43,809 nucleotides of DNA from Bacteroidota bacterium. GTDB lineage: Bacteria > Bacteroidota > Bacteroidia > Chitinophagales > Chitinophagaceae. Below, piece by piece: positions 24,733 to 33,003 of this stretch. The notes beneath the pieces are model-generated. The model saw only the letters and a program-made list of their open reading frames with translations. It did no database searches and was not told the origin of the DNA. The translations under genes and the position numbers were made by a program. Every line of letters starts with the position of its first letter. The stretch's first letter is position 1. Location: contig JAUZOD010000035.1 in NCBI GenBank assembly GCA_030706635.1, positions 1-43,809 of the forward strand. Direction: 5' to 3'.

Positions 24733-27261
24733 ATGCCAGGGGAAACCACTCAAATCGTAAACCTGAAAGGACTGTATGAATCAGAAGTCCAGGGATTGCG
24801 AAATCAATACGGTAGAAATATCTTCATAACAGAGGAATCGGGAAATTTCAGGCGCCTTTTGCTGAAGATGGTCACCGAACCCATGTTCCTGATGTTGCTG
24901 CTTGCCTGCACGCTCTATTTTATTTTGGGGGAGCCAAAAGAAGGTATCCTCATGCTGGTTGCAATGATTTTTGTTGCTGCCATATCCTTTTATCAGGAGG
25001 TCAAGAGCTCCAGGGCTTTGAATGCACTGATACAATTCACTGAATCCAAAGTAACTGTTATTCGGGATGGTCGTGAGAAAGTTATCGCGACGGAGGAGCT
25101 TTTACCTGGTGATATCATGATACTGGAAGAGGGCAACCGGATCAATGCAGATGGGGTTGTTGTTCAGCAAAATGATTTAACCATAGATGAATCGATCATC
25201 TCGGGCGAATCCCTGCCGGTGGAGAAAAATGAAAAAGAGAACCATAATCTGCTCTTCCAGGGTACCATTATCAATTCCGGCAAGTGCTATGCAAAGGTAA
25301 CCGCCATTGGCAATAACACCGTATTGGGAAAACTTGGCAAATCAATAAGCATAATGCCTTCCGGGAAAACGCCATTGCAACACCAATTGAATCGTTTCCT
25401 GAAATTTATGGCGTTATTTGGAATAATTGCTTTTGTCATAATCTGGGTCGTGAATTACCTCAATAATAGCGAACCCATACAGAGTCTTTTATTTGCCCTT
25501 TCCCTGGCGATGTCGATTGTTCCGGAAGAAATTCCGGTAGCCTATTCATCATTTATGGCCCTGGGAGCTTATCATATGGCAAAACTCGGCATTATTGCCA
25601 GAAATCCTTCAACCATTGAAAATCTGGGTGCTGTAAATATAATCTGCATAGACAAAACCGGCACGATTACAGAAAATAAAATGGCGGTCAGGACTATTTA
25701 TGATTATGAGAACAATTTACTGGAGGAGCTGAGTCCTCAGCTTCAGGGTAAAAACGTATTACGATGGGCCAGACTGGCCAGCGAATCCGTTCCTTTCGAT
25801 GCCATGGAAAAGGGCATAGTCGAGGCATGTGAAATGTATATTGATATATCCCGTGAGACTGCACTCAAAATGATCTACGAATATCCATTAAGCGGGCAGC
25901 CTCCGATGATGACTCATGTATATGACTACGGGGGCACCAGGATAATTGCAGGAAAAGGGGCTCCCGAAAGGATTCTGAAAGTAAGTAAAATAAGCGACCC
26001 GGAAATCCTCAGCATAAGGCAGAAGATGGAGGCTATGGCTTCCCGCGGATTCCGGGTAATTGGGGTATGCAGCGCAACCCACAATGGAATATATCCAAAG
26101 GAACAAGGTGACTTTAACTGGAAATTTGAAGGCTTACTGGCTTTGTATGACCCTCCCAAAAGAGGGGTGAGACAGGTGTTGGAACAGTGGTACCGGGCCG
26201 GCATCCAGGTCAAACTGCTTACTGGCGATTTCCCTGGAACCGCAAAAAATATTGCGGGACAGGTGGGCATTATAAATTGTGAACAGGATGTAACCGGAGA
26301 CCAGGTTATGATGGCGTCTGACATAGAATTACGGCAATTTGCACAACGCACAGCCCTGTTTGCGAGGATGTTCCCGGAGGCCAAACTAAAACTAATCAAT
26401 GCCCTGAAAGCCGGAGGCAACATCGTGGCCATGACCGGAGATGGGGTAAATGACGGACCTGCGCTGAAATCTGCCCACATAGGGATCGCCATGGGTAAAA
26501 AAGGAACAGAAATAGCCAAACATGCAGCCGACCTGATTCTGACAGATGACCATCTTGAAAGAATAACCGATGCCATTGAACAGGGCAGGAGGATTTATGG
26601 CAACCTGAAAAGGGCGATCCGGTATATTATTTCAATTCATATTCCGATAATACTCACGGTAACACTACCCCTGTTACTGGGATGGAAATATGCCAATATT
26701 TTCACTCCCATCCATATTGTTTTTCTGGAATTGATAATGGGTCCGACATGCTCCATTTTTTACGAACGGGAGCCTGCTGAGTCCAATATCATGAATACCG
26801 GCCCGAGAAAGGCTACCCCCAATATCTTTTCCTCGGCTGAATTATTCATCAGCATCATTCAGGGGATTGTAATAACCATTGGTCTGCTGGCGCTCTATTA
26901 TTTTTTCATGATGCAAAATTTTACCGTAGAGTACACGAGGACAATGGTATTTATTACGATTTTGCTTTCTAATGTTTTCCTCACTTTTGCAAACCGGTCA
27001 TTTGAGAAAACAATTGCAGAAACGATCCGTTACAAAAATCAGCTTGTTCCATTGGTTCTTGGAATCTCGGTGGTATTCATTTCGGCCCTGCTCCTGGTTT
27101 CGCCTTTACAGAATCTCTTTCGTTTGACGGCCGTTCGTCCGTTACATTTTGTCTTTAGTTTAGGAATCAGCATTTTGTCCACGATGTGGTTTGAAATATA
27201 TAAGCTGGTGTCCGGGAGATCCTCAATTACCCGTTCTGATCAAATTCATGCCCTGAGCTGA
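24733..27261 (+). CDS. Cation-translocating P-type ATPase with divergent transport site
   Basis: This 842-residue ATPase has all cytoplasmic motifs: TGES-type ISGES, DKTGT near residue 310, GKGAPERIL, YDPPKRGV, LTGDFPGTAK and TGDGVNDGPALK. The membrane residues differ from Ca2+ pumps. TM4 has PEEIPVAYSS, and TM6 reads FLELIMGPTCSIF with no NxxxD motif. Its transported ion is therefore not predictable from SERCA or Na,K-ATPase rules. It lies downstream of a USP and upstream of hsp20, a set that recalls the ctpF-usp-hspX genes of the mycobacterial DosR regulon. Its last codons contain the FNR-type box of hsp20. Confidence 0.88.
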   Translation: MPGETTQIVNLKGLYESEVQGLRNQYGRNIFITEESGNFRRLLLKMVTEPMFLMLLLACTLYFILGEPKEGILMLVAMIFVAAISFYQEVKSSRALNALIQFTESKVTVIRDGREKVIATEELLPGDIMILEEGNRINADGVVVQQNDLTIDESIISGESLPVEKNEKENHNLLFQGTIINSGKCYAKVTAIGNNTVLGKLGKSISIMPSGKTPLQHQLNRFLKFMALFGIIAFVIIWVVNYLNNSEPIQSLLFALSLAMSIVPEEIPVAYSSFMALGAYHMAKLGIIARNPSTIENLGAVNIICIDKTGTITENKMAVRTIYDYENNLLEELSPQLQGKNVLRWARLASESVPFDAMEKGIVEACEMYIDISRETALKMIYEYPLSGQPPMMTHVYDYGGTRIIAGKGAPERILKVSKISDPEILSIRQKMEAMASRGFRVIGVCSATHNGIYPKEQGDFNWKFEGLLALYDPPKRGVRQVLEQWYRAGIQVKLLTGDFPGTAKNIAGQVGIINCEQDVTGDQVMMASDIELRQFAQRTALFARMFPEAKLKLINALKAGGNIVAMTGDGVNDGPALKSAHIGIAMGKKGTEIAKHAADLILTDDHLERITDAIEQGRRIYGNLKRAIRYIISIHIPIILTVTLPLLLGWKYANIFTPIHIVFLELIMGPTCSIFYEREPAESNIMNTGPRKATPNIFSSAELFISIIQGIVITIGLLALYYFFMMQNFTVEYTRTMVFITILLSNVFLTFANRSFEKTIAETIRYKNQLVPLVLGISVVFISALLLVSPLQNLFRLTAVRPLHFVFSLGISILSTMWFEIYKLVSGRSSITRSDQIHALS

Positions 27262-27302
27262 CTAAAGTCCTAAAACCGGGTATTCAACCAGAAATATATT
27301 TG
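27236..27302 (+). promoter_or_regulatory. FNR-type box and -7 element of hsp20, box inside the ATPase gene
   Basis: CTGAT-CAAA-TTCAT at 27236-27249 lies within the last codons of the ATPase. TATATTTG (perfect TAnnTTTG) follows at 27295-27302, with centres 56 bp apart. The predicted leader is about 38 bases and carries a strong Shine-Dalgarno site, AAAGGAGG, at about 27331-27339. Confidence 0.68.
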
Positions 27303-27344
27303 TGCTGACAAAATTTATCTTAATTCTAAACAAAGGAGGTTTTT

Positions 27345-27791
27345 ATGACAACTAAAGCATTAGCGAAATCCGGAGAATTTGTTCCTGCGGTTCTCAACGA
27401 TTTTTTTAAACCCTGGAATGAATGGTTTGAAAATGGAGGAAATTTTTGGGGAAAACCCATTTCGGTACCCGCAGTAAATGTTACCGAAAACACGAAAGAT
27501 TTTAAAGTATCCATGGCGGCGCCCGGTTTAAAAAAGGAAGATTTCAAAATCGACGTGGATGGTAATATGCTTACAATCAGCTCGGAAACCGGGGAAGAAA
27601 AAGAAGAAAAAGATGAAAAGTACACAAAGAAAGAGTACAGCTATTCTGCTTTTTCCAGGAGCTTTACTTTGCCGGAAGGCGTGAATAAGGAAAAAATCGA
27701 GGCTGCCTATGAGAATGGGATTTTGCGCCTGGTATTACCTAAATCGGAGGATTCAAGAAAGATTTCGGTTAAACATGTGACCGTAAAATAA
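27345..27791 (+). CDS. Small heat shock protein, Hsp20 family
   Basis: The 148-residue protein has an alpha-crystallin domain from about residue 38: VPAVNVTENTKDFKVSMAAPGLKKEDF, then the acidic EEKEEKDEKYTKKEYSYSAFSRSFTLPEGV, and finally AAYENGILRLVLPK with the conserved GxLxLxLPK. A C-terminal RKISVKHV stretch follows, carrying an IxV-type anchor. It is an ATP-independent holdase that binds unfolding proteins. The start is set by a strong AAAGGAGG ribosome-binding site, one of the few in this window, suggesting high expression. A perfect terminator follows. Confidence 0.95.
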   Translation: MTTKALAKSGEFVPAVLNDFFKPWNEWFENGGNFWGKPISVPAVNVTENTKDFKVSMAAPGLKKEDFKIDVDGNMLTISSETGEEKEEKDEKYTKKEYSYSAFSRSFTLPEGVNKEKIEAAYENGILRLVLPKSEDSRKISVKHVTVK

Positions 27792-27809
27792 TGGTTCTCC
27801 GGTTGGTAT

Positions 27810-27842
27810 AAATTCCTGCCGCTTCGACGACGGCAGGAATTT
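27810..27842 (+). terminator. Terminator after hsp20
   Basis: A perfect 12-base inverted repeat AAATTCCTGCCG / CGGCAGGAATTT with a nine-base loop; the 3' arm ends in TTT and no long T run follows. The arms end in A/T runs, so it could act in both directions. Confidence 0.75.
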
Positions 27843-27880
27843 CTGAATTATAAGCCGCACCCGGGCACTGAAATGACTAT

Positions 27881-29209
27881 ATGAAATCAGTTATTAAATT
27901 GATTGTCAGCCTTTTTCTGTGCACACTTTATAGTGATGACCTCCCTGGCCAGAATTATCCGCCGGAACTACCCATTAGCGATAGCGGAACTAATGCCGTT
28001 CAGTTGATCTATCCCAGCCTGGTAAATAAATTCTACCAGATCAACCAACAGAAGCAGTTTTGGTTTTTAGATAGCGAACAATCCCTTTTATTGCGACGCG
28101 CGCTTAAAGATGTTATTGACAGTGCAGTAAGTATTGGACTCGATGGGAGTAGGTATCATTACTCCGAACTGTTGAACTATATAAACAGTAATATACCCGA
28201 CCGATCCATAACCATGAGGATAGACAGCATTTTTACGGATGCTGCCATTGCCTTCTTTAAAGACGTCTATCAGGGAACGAATATCAGCAGTATGGTAAAT
28301 GCTGATGAGGTGTCAGCTAAGTGTTCCGAGGCTGATAATAATTATATCCTGCATAAGCTATCTGAAGCAAGATCCGCCATTTTGTTGAAACAAGCGGCAA
28401 ACTCCCTGGAACCGGGGGTCCCGGAATACCTGCTGCTGAAGGAGAAGCTTCTAAATGAATTGCAAACACAGCACCCGGACACCATTAATTTCCTGGTTAC
28501 CACCCTAAGTTTGTTTAGATGGATTTACCATTTCAGGCTGGAAAAGTTTATTTTAATCAATATTCCTTCAGCTACCTTATTGTATTATGAATCCGACACG
28601 TTGAAATTAAAGATGAAGGTAGTACTTGGAAAACCTTCAACCAGAACGCCGAGATTTGCAGCATACTGCGATTACCTGATACTTTATCCCTATTGGAATG
28701 TGCCTCGCAAGATTGCGGTCAATGAGCTGCTTCCGCTATTTACAAAATCTCCCGCTTTGGTTGACTTAATGAATATGCAGGTGGTGGATAATAAGGGGAA
28801 GATATTGGACCCCCAAAAGCTCACCTGGACAATATTTAATAAGACCAACTTCCCTTACCGTTTCCGCCAGTCAACCGGCTGCGACAATGCGCTCGGAGTA
28901 GTTAAATTCAATCTGACCAGTCCCTTTGATGTTTACATGCACGATACGAATGTAAAATCTGCTTTTCAATCATCATTCCGCTATTACAGTCACGGATGCA
29001 TCCGCCTCGAAAAGCCCATAGAATTAGGTAACTTTTTGCTGCATGACCGCCTCAATCCGGGTTTTCTTAAATCCTGCCTGAAAGATCAGAAACCGGTTAC
29101 TGTCAAATTAGATAAAGCGATGCCGGTATTTGTGATATATGGAACGGCGGGATTTGATGAAATGAAAAACATAGTCTACTATAAAGACATTTACAGGCTG
29201 ATAAAATAA
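27881..29209 (+). CDS. L,D-transpeptidase (YcbB/YkuD type)
   Basis: The 442-residue exported protein has an N-terminal signal segment, a scaffold region (about residues 40-220) and a YkuD catalytic domain. The catalytic motif is YYSHGCIRLEKP, with the active Cys near residue 371 and its conserved His in VYMHDTN. It should cross-link peptidoglycan stems (3-3 links) or attach proteins to them. The scaffold-plus-YkuD layout resembles YcbB, though no peptidoglycan-binding LysM or PG_binding_1 motif is evident. It lies between the hsp20 terminator and an unrelated promoter, so it is probably a single gene. Confidence 0.88.
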   Translation: MKSVIKLIVSLFLCTLYSDDLPGQNYPPELPISDSGTNAVQLIYPSLVNKFYQINQQKQFWFLDSEQSLLLRRALKDVIDSAVSIGLDGSRYHYSELLNYINSNIPDRSITMRIDSIFTDAAIAFFKDVYQGTNISSMVNADEVSAKCSEADNNYILHKLSEARSAILLKQAANSLEPGVPEYLLLKEKLLNELQTQHPDTINFLVTTLSLFRWIYHFRLEKFILINIPSATLLYYESDTLKLKMKVVLGKPSTRTPRFAAYCDYLILYPYWNVPRKIAVNELLPLFTKSPALVDLMNMQVVDNKGKILDPQKLTWTIFNKTNFPYRFRQSTGCDNALGVVKFNLTSPFDVYMHDTNVKSAFQSSFRYYSHGCIRLEKPIELGNFLLHDRLNPGFLKSCLKDQKPVTVKLDKAMPVFVIYGTAGFDEMKNIVYYKDIYRLIK

Positions 29210-29416
29210 ACCGGGTGAGGCCGGCCCGGATTCTCCGGAACGGCGGACGATGGACACCGCTCTTCGTACTGCAATGCATTCGCGGTTGCCAAAAAGTGCA
29301 TCTGTCCGGGCAATATTGTGAAGTTCAACATAATTCTGTTTTTATAAGGGTCAAGCCTATTATTTCGGGAAAACGGAAAAGGATCATGTTACGCTTGATA
29401 TTATTCAGCCTGGGAG

Positions 29417-29460
29417 CTGACGGGTATCATTGTTCGTCCAGGGATTGGAGAATAGCTTTA
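29417..29460 (+). promoter_or_regulatory. FNR-type box and -7 element upstream of the usp remnant and nitroreductase
   Basis: CTGAC-GGGT-ATCAT at 29417-29430 and TAGCTTTA (TAnnTTTA) at 29453-29460 have centres exactly 33 bp apart. The predicted start near 29464 leaves about 9 bases to the remnant's ATG at 29473. Confidence 0.65.
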
Positions 29461-29472
29461 CCAAAAATAATA

Positions 29473-29643
29473 ATGAAAAAGATGCTCCTGGTAATCGATG
29501 GTCAGAATGTGGACAAAAATGCTGCTCATTACGCTGCCTATCTTACGCGGCTCACCCGATCGAACTTAGTACCTGTCTTCCCCGGGGACCTGCATATTTG
29601 TTGCACATTATTAATCTTGAATCATTCATTCTTAAATATCTGA
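29473..29643 (+). pseudogene. Universal stress protein remnant (N-terminus only)
   Basis: The 56-residue frame begins MKKMLLVIDGQNVDKNAAHY and AYLTRLTRSNLVPVF, which aligns residue for residue with the start of the USPs at 16020 and 20120 (KILLAIDALVPNENALKFAC, YLAHLTKSKITAVF). After about 40 residues the similarity stops and the frame ends at 29643. The remaining 220 residues of a tandem USP are absent. The nitroreductase ATG follows after 2 bases. I read this as a deletion that left the promoter and start codon and joined them to the nitroreductase gene; a leader-peptide role is possible. Confidence 0.8.
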
Positions 29644-29645
29644 AC

Positions 29646-30281
29646 ATGGCTAACGGAGTTGCTGGTGAAAAAATTGAAAAAACGGAAACGGTAAAAATTA
29701 TTTATGCCCGGCGGGCTGTCAGAAAATACAAGGATAAACCAGTTGACAGAAAATTGATTGAACAGGTGCTGGATGCAGGTCGGATGGCTCCTTCAGCCAT
29801 GAATAAGCAACCATGGCAATTTTATGTACTTACCAAAAGAGACATGATACAATCCTTCTCCGCGGAAATAGCCGGAGTAGCCTTAAAGGGAATATTAAAA
29901 TCTGGTATTTCCGGCATGAAGCAGGTGATTAAGACGGCAGCCGGCCTTTTGCATTTTCCCCATGGTATCGATCTCCATGCTTTAAAGGATCCCGTTTTTT
30001 ATGGAGCTCCGGTCGTCATTTTCCTTAGCGCTCCCCGTGGTAGTGAATGGGCCGCTCTGGATATCGGTATGTGCGCCCAGAATATTATGCTGGCCGCGAA
30101 ATCGGCTGGACTGGATACCTGTCCTGTTGGTTTCGGAAAATATGTTGAAAACACCAAGATCTATTACAGGTTACATGTTCCGGCGACCGAAGAAGTGCGA
30201 TTGGCTATCATCATGGGCTATGGAGATGAATCGCCCGAAATGCACGAAAGGATCAGGGATAATGTATTATTCATTGACTAA
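29646..30281 (+). CDS. Nitroreductase family protein
   Basis: The 211-residue protein has the nitroreductase fold: IIYARRAVRKYKDKPV for the FMN phosphate contact, then AGRMAPSAMNKQPWQFYVL, the dimer-interface block AALDIGMCAQNIMLAAKSAGLDTCPVGF, and VRLAIIMGYGDESP. It should use FMN and NAD(P)H to reduce nitro or quinone compounds. A longer frame starts at 29430, but it overlaps the USP remnant, so I use the ATG at 29646. Nitroreductase-like Acg proteins accompany USPs and HspX in the mycobacterial DosR regulon. It is followed after 9 bases by an SDR gene. Confidence 0.88.
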   Translation: MANGVAGEKIEKTETVKIIYARRAVRKYKDKPVDRKLIEQVLDAGRMAPSAMNKQPWQFYVLTKRDMIQSFSAEIAGVALKGILKSGISGMKQVIKTAAGLLHFPHGIDLHALKDPVFYGAPVVIFLSAPRGSEWAALDIGMCAQNIMLAAKSAGLDTCPVGFGKYVENTKIYYRLHVPATEEVRLAIIMGYGDESPEMHERIRDNVLFID

Positions 30282-30290
30282 AAGCAATGT

Positions 30291-31052
30291 ATGGAAAAGA
30301 TTTTTGAGAACAAAGTGGCCATCGTGACCGGCGGGAGTTTTGGTATTGGCCAGGCAACAGCCCTTGCCTTCGTCAGGAGGGGGGCGAAAGTAGTCATCGC
30401 GGACTGGATAGAGGATAAAGAGCAGGCGACGCTAAAGCAGATAGAAGCGGCGGGAGGAGAAGCCCTTTTCGTGCAATGCGATGTTTCAAAAGCCGGAGAT
30501 ATAACAGCAATGATCGACAAAGCATTTTCTGCCTATGGCAGGTTGGATTTTGCCTTCAATAATGCCGGCGTCGAAGGGGTGTCTGCCCTCACGCATGAAT
30601 GTACCCAGGAGAATTGGGAGAGAACACTTGCTGTCAACCTCACGGGTACCTGGTTGTGTATGAAACATGAGCTGCCTCATATGCTGAAACAGGGGAAAGG
30701 AGCGATTGTTAATTGCGCTTCTGTAGCCGGGCTTATTGGCTTTACGGGTCTCCCGGCCTATGTTGCCAGCAAACATGCAGTGGTAGGCCTTACCAAGACG
30801 GCTGCATTGGAGAATGCAAAGCTGGGAATACGTATTAATGCCGTATGCCCGGGTGTTATTAGAACACCGATGATCGATAGAATAACAGGAAAAGATAAGG
30901 TGGCAGAGCAACAATTCATCAGTATGGAGCCGGCAGGTCGGTTCGGGGAACCCGCAGAAGTGGCCGAAGCGGTGGTTTGGCTATGCTCGGATGCGGCATC
31001 TTTTGTGACAGGGCACGCGATACCCGTGGATGGAGGATGGACCGCCAGTTGA
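30291..31052 (+). CDS. Short-chain dehydrogenase/reductase
   Basis: The 253-residue classical SDR has the cofactor motif TGGSFGIG at about residues 14-21, NNAG near residue 90, the catalytic Ser in NCASVAG, and YVASK carrying Tyr and Lys. An Asp after the second strand (VVIADW) points to NAD(H). The C-terminal block ASFVTGHAIPVDGGWTAS is standard. The glucose-1-dehydrogenase-like subgroup is likely, but the substrate is not clear. It follows the nitroreductase by 9 bases and belongs to the same operon. Confidence 0.92.
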   Translation: MEKIFENKVAIVTGGSFGIGQATALAFVRRGAKVVIADWIEDKEQATLKQIEAAGGEALFVQCDVSKAGDITAMIDKAFSAYGRLDFAFNNAGVEGVSALTHECTQENWERTLAVNLTGTWLCMKHELPHMLKQGKGAIVNCASVAGLIGFTGLPAYVASKHAVVGLTKTAALENAKLGIRINAVCPGVIRTPMIDRITGKDKVAEQQFISMEPAGRFGEPAEVAEAVVWLCSDAASFVTGHAIPVDGGWTAS

Positions 31053-31106
31053 AATAATTGGTTGCGGACGCCGACGGGAGTTCTTTACACAATAAACTGA
31101 AAAGTC

Positions 31107-31754
31107 ATGAAAAATTGTAACAGGGTCACATTCGCCATTATGTTGTTATCATCGATCTTCGCGATGCAGTTGTTCAGTTCCTGCGGTCCATCCGTCCAAC
31201 TGACTGCATCCTGGAAGAACAACAATGTGCGATCCGCGCCATTTTCAAAAATACTGGTCATGGCAATTGGCAAAGACCTGGAAAAGCGGAGAATGGGAGA
31301 AGATAATATAAAGTTGGAATTGAACAAACACGGCCTTACCGTGGCAACAAGCCTGGACGAATTCGGACCCGATTTTGCTAAAATGAATGACTCGGCCGGG
31401 ATGCGCGGGATATTACTAGACAAGCAATTCGATGCAGTACTCACCGTTCGTGTGTTGAATGTAGATGAGCATGATCGCTGGATCCCGGGTGATGTCTATT
31501 ATGGTCCTCTGGGATTCTACCGTGGATTTTACGGGTATTATTTCAGGGTATGGGGTTACTATAATCAACCCGGCTATTTAATCACGGATGTTGAAGTCCT
31601 GCTCGAAAGTAATCTTTACGAGGTGAGCACGGGAGAGTTGCTGTGGTCTGGCCAGTCAAAAGCATTCAGCCGGAATCCCACTCCCGCAATAGCGCGCCAT
31701 TATGCAAAAAATATTATTAAAGATATGATCAATAAGAAAGTGATCATCCCTTAA
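31107..31754 (+). CDS. Lipoprotein, DUF4136-like
   Basis: The 215-residue protein has a signal peptide with a lipobox, LFSSC, lipidated at about residue 26. The mature part begins GPSVQLTASWKNN and later has FDAVLTVRVLNV and a Tyr/Gly-rich segment (GDVYYGPLGFYRGFYGYYF). The end reads NLYEVSTGELLWSGQSKAF. This resembles DUF4136-type periplasmic lipoproteins. Function is unknown. It lies 54 bases after the SDR on the same strand, but an independent promoter cannot be excluded. Confidence 0.75.
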   Translation: MKNCNRVTFAIMLLSSIFAMQLFSSCGPSVQLTASWKNNNVRSAPFSKILVMAIGKDLEKRRMGEDNIKLELNKHGLTVATSLDEFGPDFAKMNDSAGMRGILLDKQFDAVLTVRVLNVDEHDRWIPGDVYYGPLGFYRGFYGYYFRVWGYYNQPGYLITDVEVLLESNLYEVSTGELLWSGQSKAFSRNPTPAIARHYAKNIIKDMINKKVIIP

Positions 31755-31858
31755 TCTTAATAATCCCTACCTGGCCATATATTTACCTTTGATAATATAA
31801 TTTTATAGAGAGGGTGTAGGATAATGTCCTGACTTTTGCAATATAAAACTGATCCACT

Positions 31859-32365
31859 ATGATTATTATAGTATCAGGGTTACCGGGTTCGGGGAAAAGT
31901 TACTTTGCTTCCCGGTTTGCCAAACTGATCCAAGCTGATTACATCAACAGCGACCGGGTAAGAAAGAATATATTCCCTGCCAGCTCCTATTCTGAAAAGG
32001 AGAACGCATCGGTTTATGATGAAATGTTGGAATTGACACGCCGCTCCATAAGACAAAAAAAGAACCTTGTGCTGGACGCAACATTCTACAAAAATGAACT
32101 GCGCAAAAAATTCACTGATGCCGCTGAAGGAGATATTGTATTTATCGAGGTTGCGGCCGAGGAGGCTGTCATAAAGGAGAGATTAAAACAAAAAAGAGCG
32201 GATAGCGACGCTGATTTTGAGGCCTACAAACTCATAAAGCAACAATGGGAGCCTCTGCGGGGACACCGGCTGATATTGATATCTTCACACGAGAACATAC
32301 GGGACATGCTTCGCAAAGCCCTGGATTATCTAAAGCTGAGAAATGACAAACGAGCATATTGCTGA
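31859..32365 (+). CDS. P-loop kinase-like ATPase (AAA_33 / zeta-like)
   Basis: The 168-residue protein has a P-loop GLPGSGKS at residues 7-14 and then INSDRVRKN, the pattern of small-molecule kinases of the AAA_33 and zeta-toxin group. A strand VLDATFYKNELRKKF with the DAT motif follows, and the lid is basic. It would phosphorylate a small substrate, not identified. There is no antitoxin-like neighbour. TACCTTTG (31784-31791) upstream is a good -7 element without an FNR-type box at 33 or 55 bp, so it seems outside the regulon. Confidence 0.8.
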   Translation: MIIIVSGLPGSGKSYFASRFAKLIQADYINSDRVRKNIFPASSYSEKENASVYDEMLELTRRSIRQKKNLVLDATFYKNELRKKFTDAAEGDIVFIEVAAEEAVIKERLKQKRADSDADFEAYKLIKQQWEPLRGHRLILISSHENIRDMLRKALDYLKLRNDKRAYC

Positions 32366-32612
32366 ATCGCTTTCGGAGGGCGTATTCCTGGGGCAAACCG
32401 CCCGGCCGGATCTGATCGAGATGCCATATTATTGGGTGTTATTATAAGGACTTGTCAGTTACATTTTGCAGAAGAAAAAATAATGCCATCCTGAATGCTT
32501 CGAACGGAGGGGTATATCAGCAGGACATGAGTGCTGAACTCCTTTATAATAAAGCCGATCTCAGGAATCCGTATCATTTGAATGAATTCTGTTCTTCATA
32601 TATTGTATTGAT

Positions 32613-32678
32613 ATGATGACAATCAGGAGACTAACTGGCCGTCGTCATTCTTTCTGCAATGAGAAGATTTTATCTTTA
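32613..32678 (+). promoter_or_regulatory. FNR-type box and -7 element with no gene downstream (small RNA promoter)
   Basis: ATGAT-GACA-ATCAG at 32613-32626 and TATCTTTA (TAnnTTTA) at 32671-32678 have centres exactly 55 bp apart, the same geometry as the ba3 and usp promoters. No open frame with an ATG lies between it and the terminator at 32864. Confidence 0.68.
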
Positions 32679-32682
32679 TTCC

Positions 32683-32888
32683 AATATTATCCGAGGGAGA
32701 TCGGTCAAGCAGGAGGATAGATATAACTGTTTAAAAGACAGTAAACTAACTGACCGAAACACAGTATAAAAACTGTTACCTTGATCAGGAAAATCGTCGG
32801 GTAAGACAGACGCTGTTAGAATAGTGGTTGCAAAAGACCATAACACTGCCAACGTCGACCGGGGGCAGGCTTTCGAGCCTGCCTTTTT
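32683..32888 (+). ncRNA. Candidate FNR-type-regulated small RNA, about 200 nt
   Basis: Between the predicted start (about 32683-32686) and a strong intrinsic terminator (32864-32888) there is no ATG on the plus strand. The interior has short inverted repeats: ACTGT...ACAGT at about 32728-32744 and ACAGT...ACTGT at about 32762-32777, which could form two hairpins or pair with one another in the alternative way. ACAG-ACG-CTGT near 32807 is another small stem. I know of no matching RNA family. The call rests on promoter geometry plus terminator, not on homology. An IS element begins 13 bases after the terminator. Confidence 0.55.
32864..32888 (+). terminator. Strong intrinsic terminator of the candidate small RNA
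   Basis: Perfect stem GGCAGGCT / AGCCTGCC with a TTCG tetraloop, followed by five T (32884-32888). UUCG-type loops give very stable hairpins. No protein gene precedes it for about 500 bases on this strand. Confidence 0.85.
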
Positions 32889-32901
32889 GGGTGTATTTCA
32901 T

Positions 32902-32914
32902 AAACTGTGTCAGT
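32902..32914 (+). repeat. IS256 left terminal inverted repeat
   Basis: AAACTGTGTCAGT, matching the complement of the right end at 34226-34238 over 13 bases. Confidence 0.8.
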
Positions 32915-32922
32915 CATCAAAA

Positions 32923-33001
32923 CTCCTTGGCAATCGATGTTTTTATTTGATGCTGTTGGACGATGTTCAAATGCCCGTAAAAACATCGGTTGACAAGGAG
33001 G
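32923..33001 (-). repeat. Long imperfect hairpin at the transposase 3' end
   Basis: Arms at 32923-32945 and 32978-33001 pair over about 23 bases with three mismatches (CTCCTTGGCAATCGATGTTT against CTCCTTGTCAACCGATGTTT). It lies directly after the transposase stop, inside the IS. It could terminate transcription, shield the element from outside reading, or act as a structured end. Confidence 0.7.
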
Positions 33002-33003
33002 CC

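Noticed and set aside
31784-31791. TACCTTTG before the P-loop kinase as a regulon promoter
   Set aside because: The -7 element is good, but no box lies 33 or 55 bp upstream; it may be an ordinary promoter.
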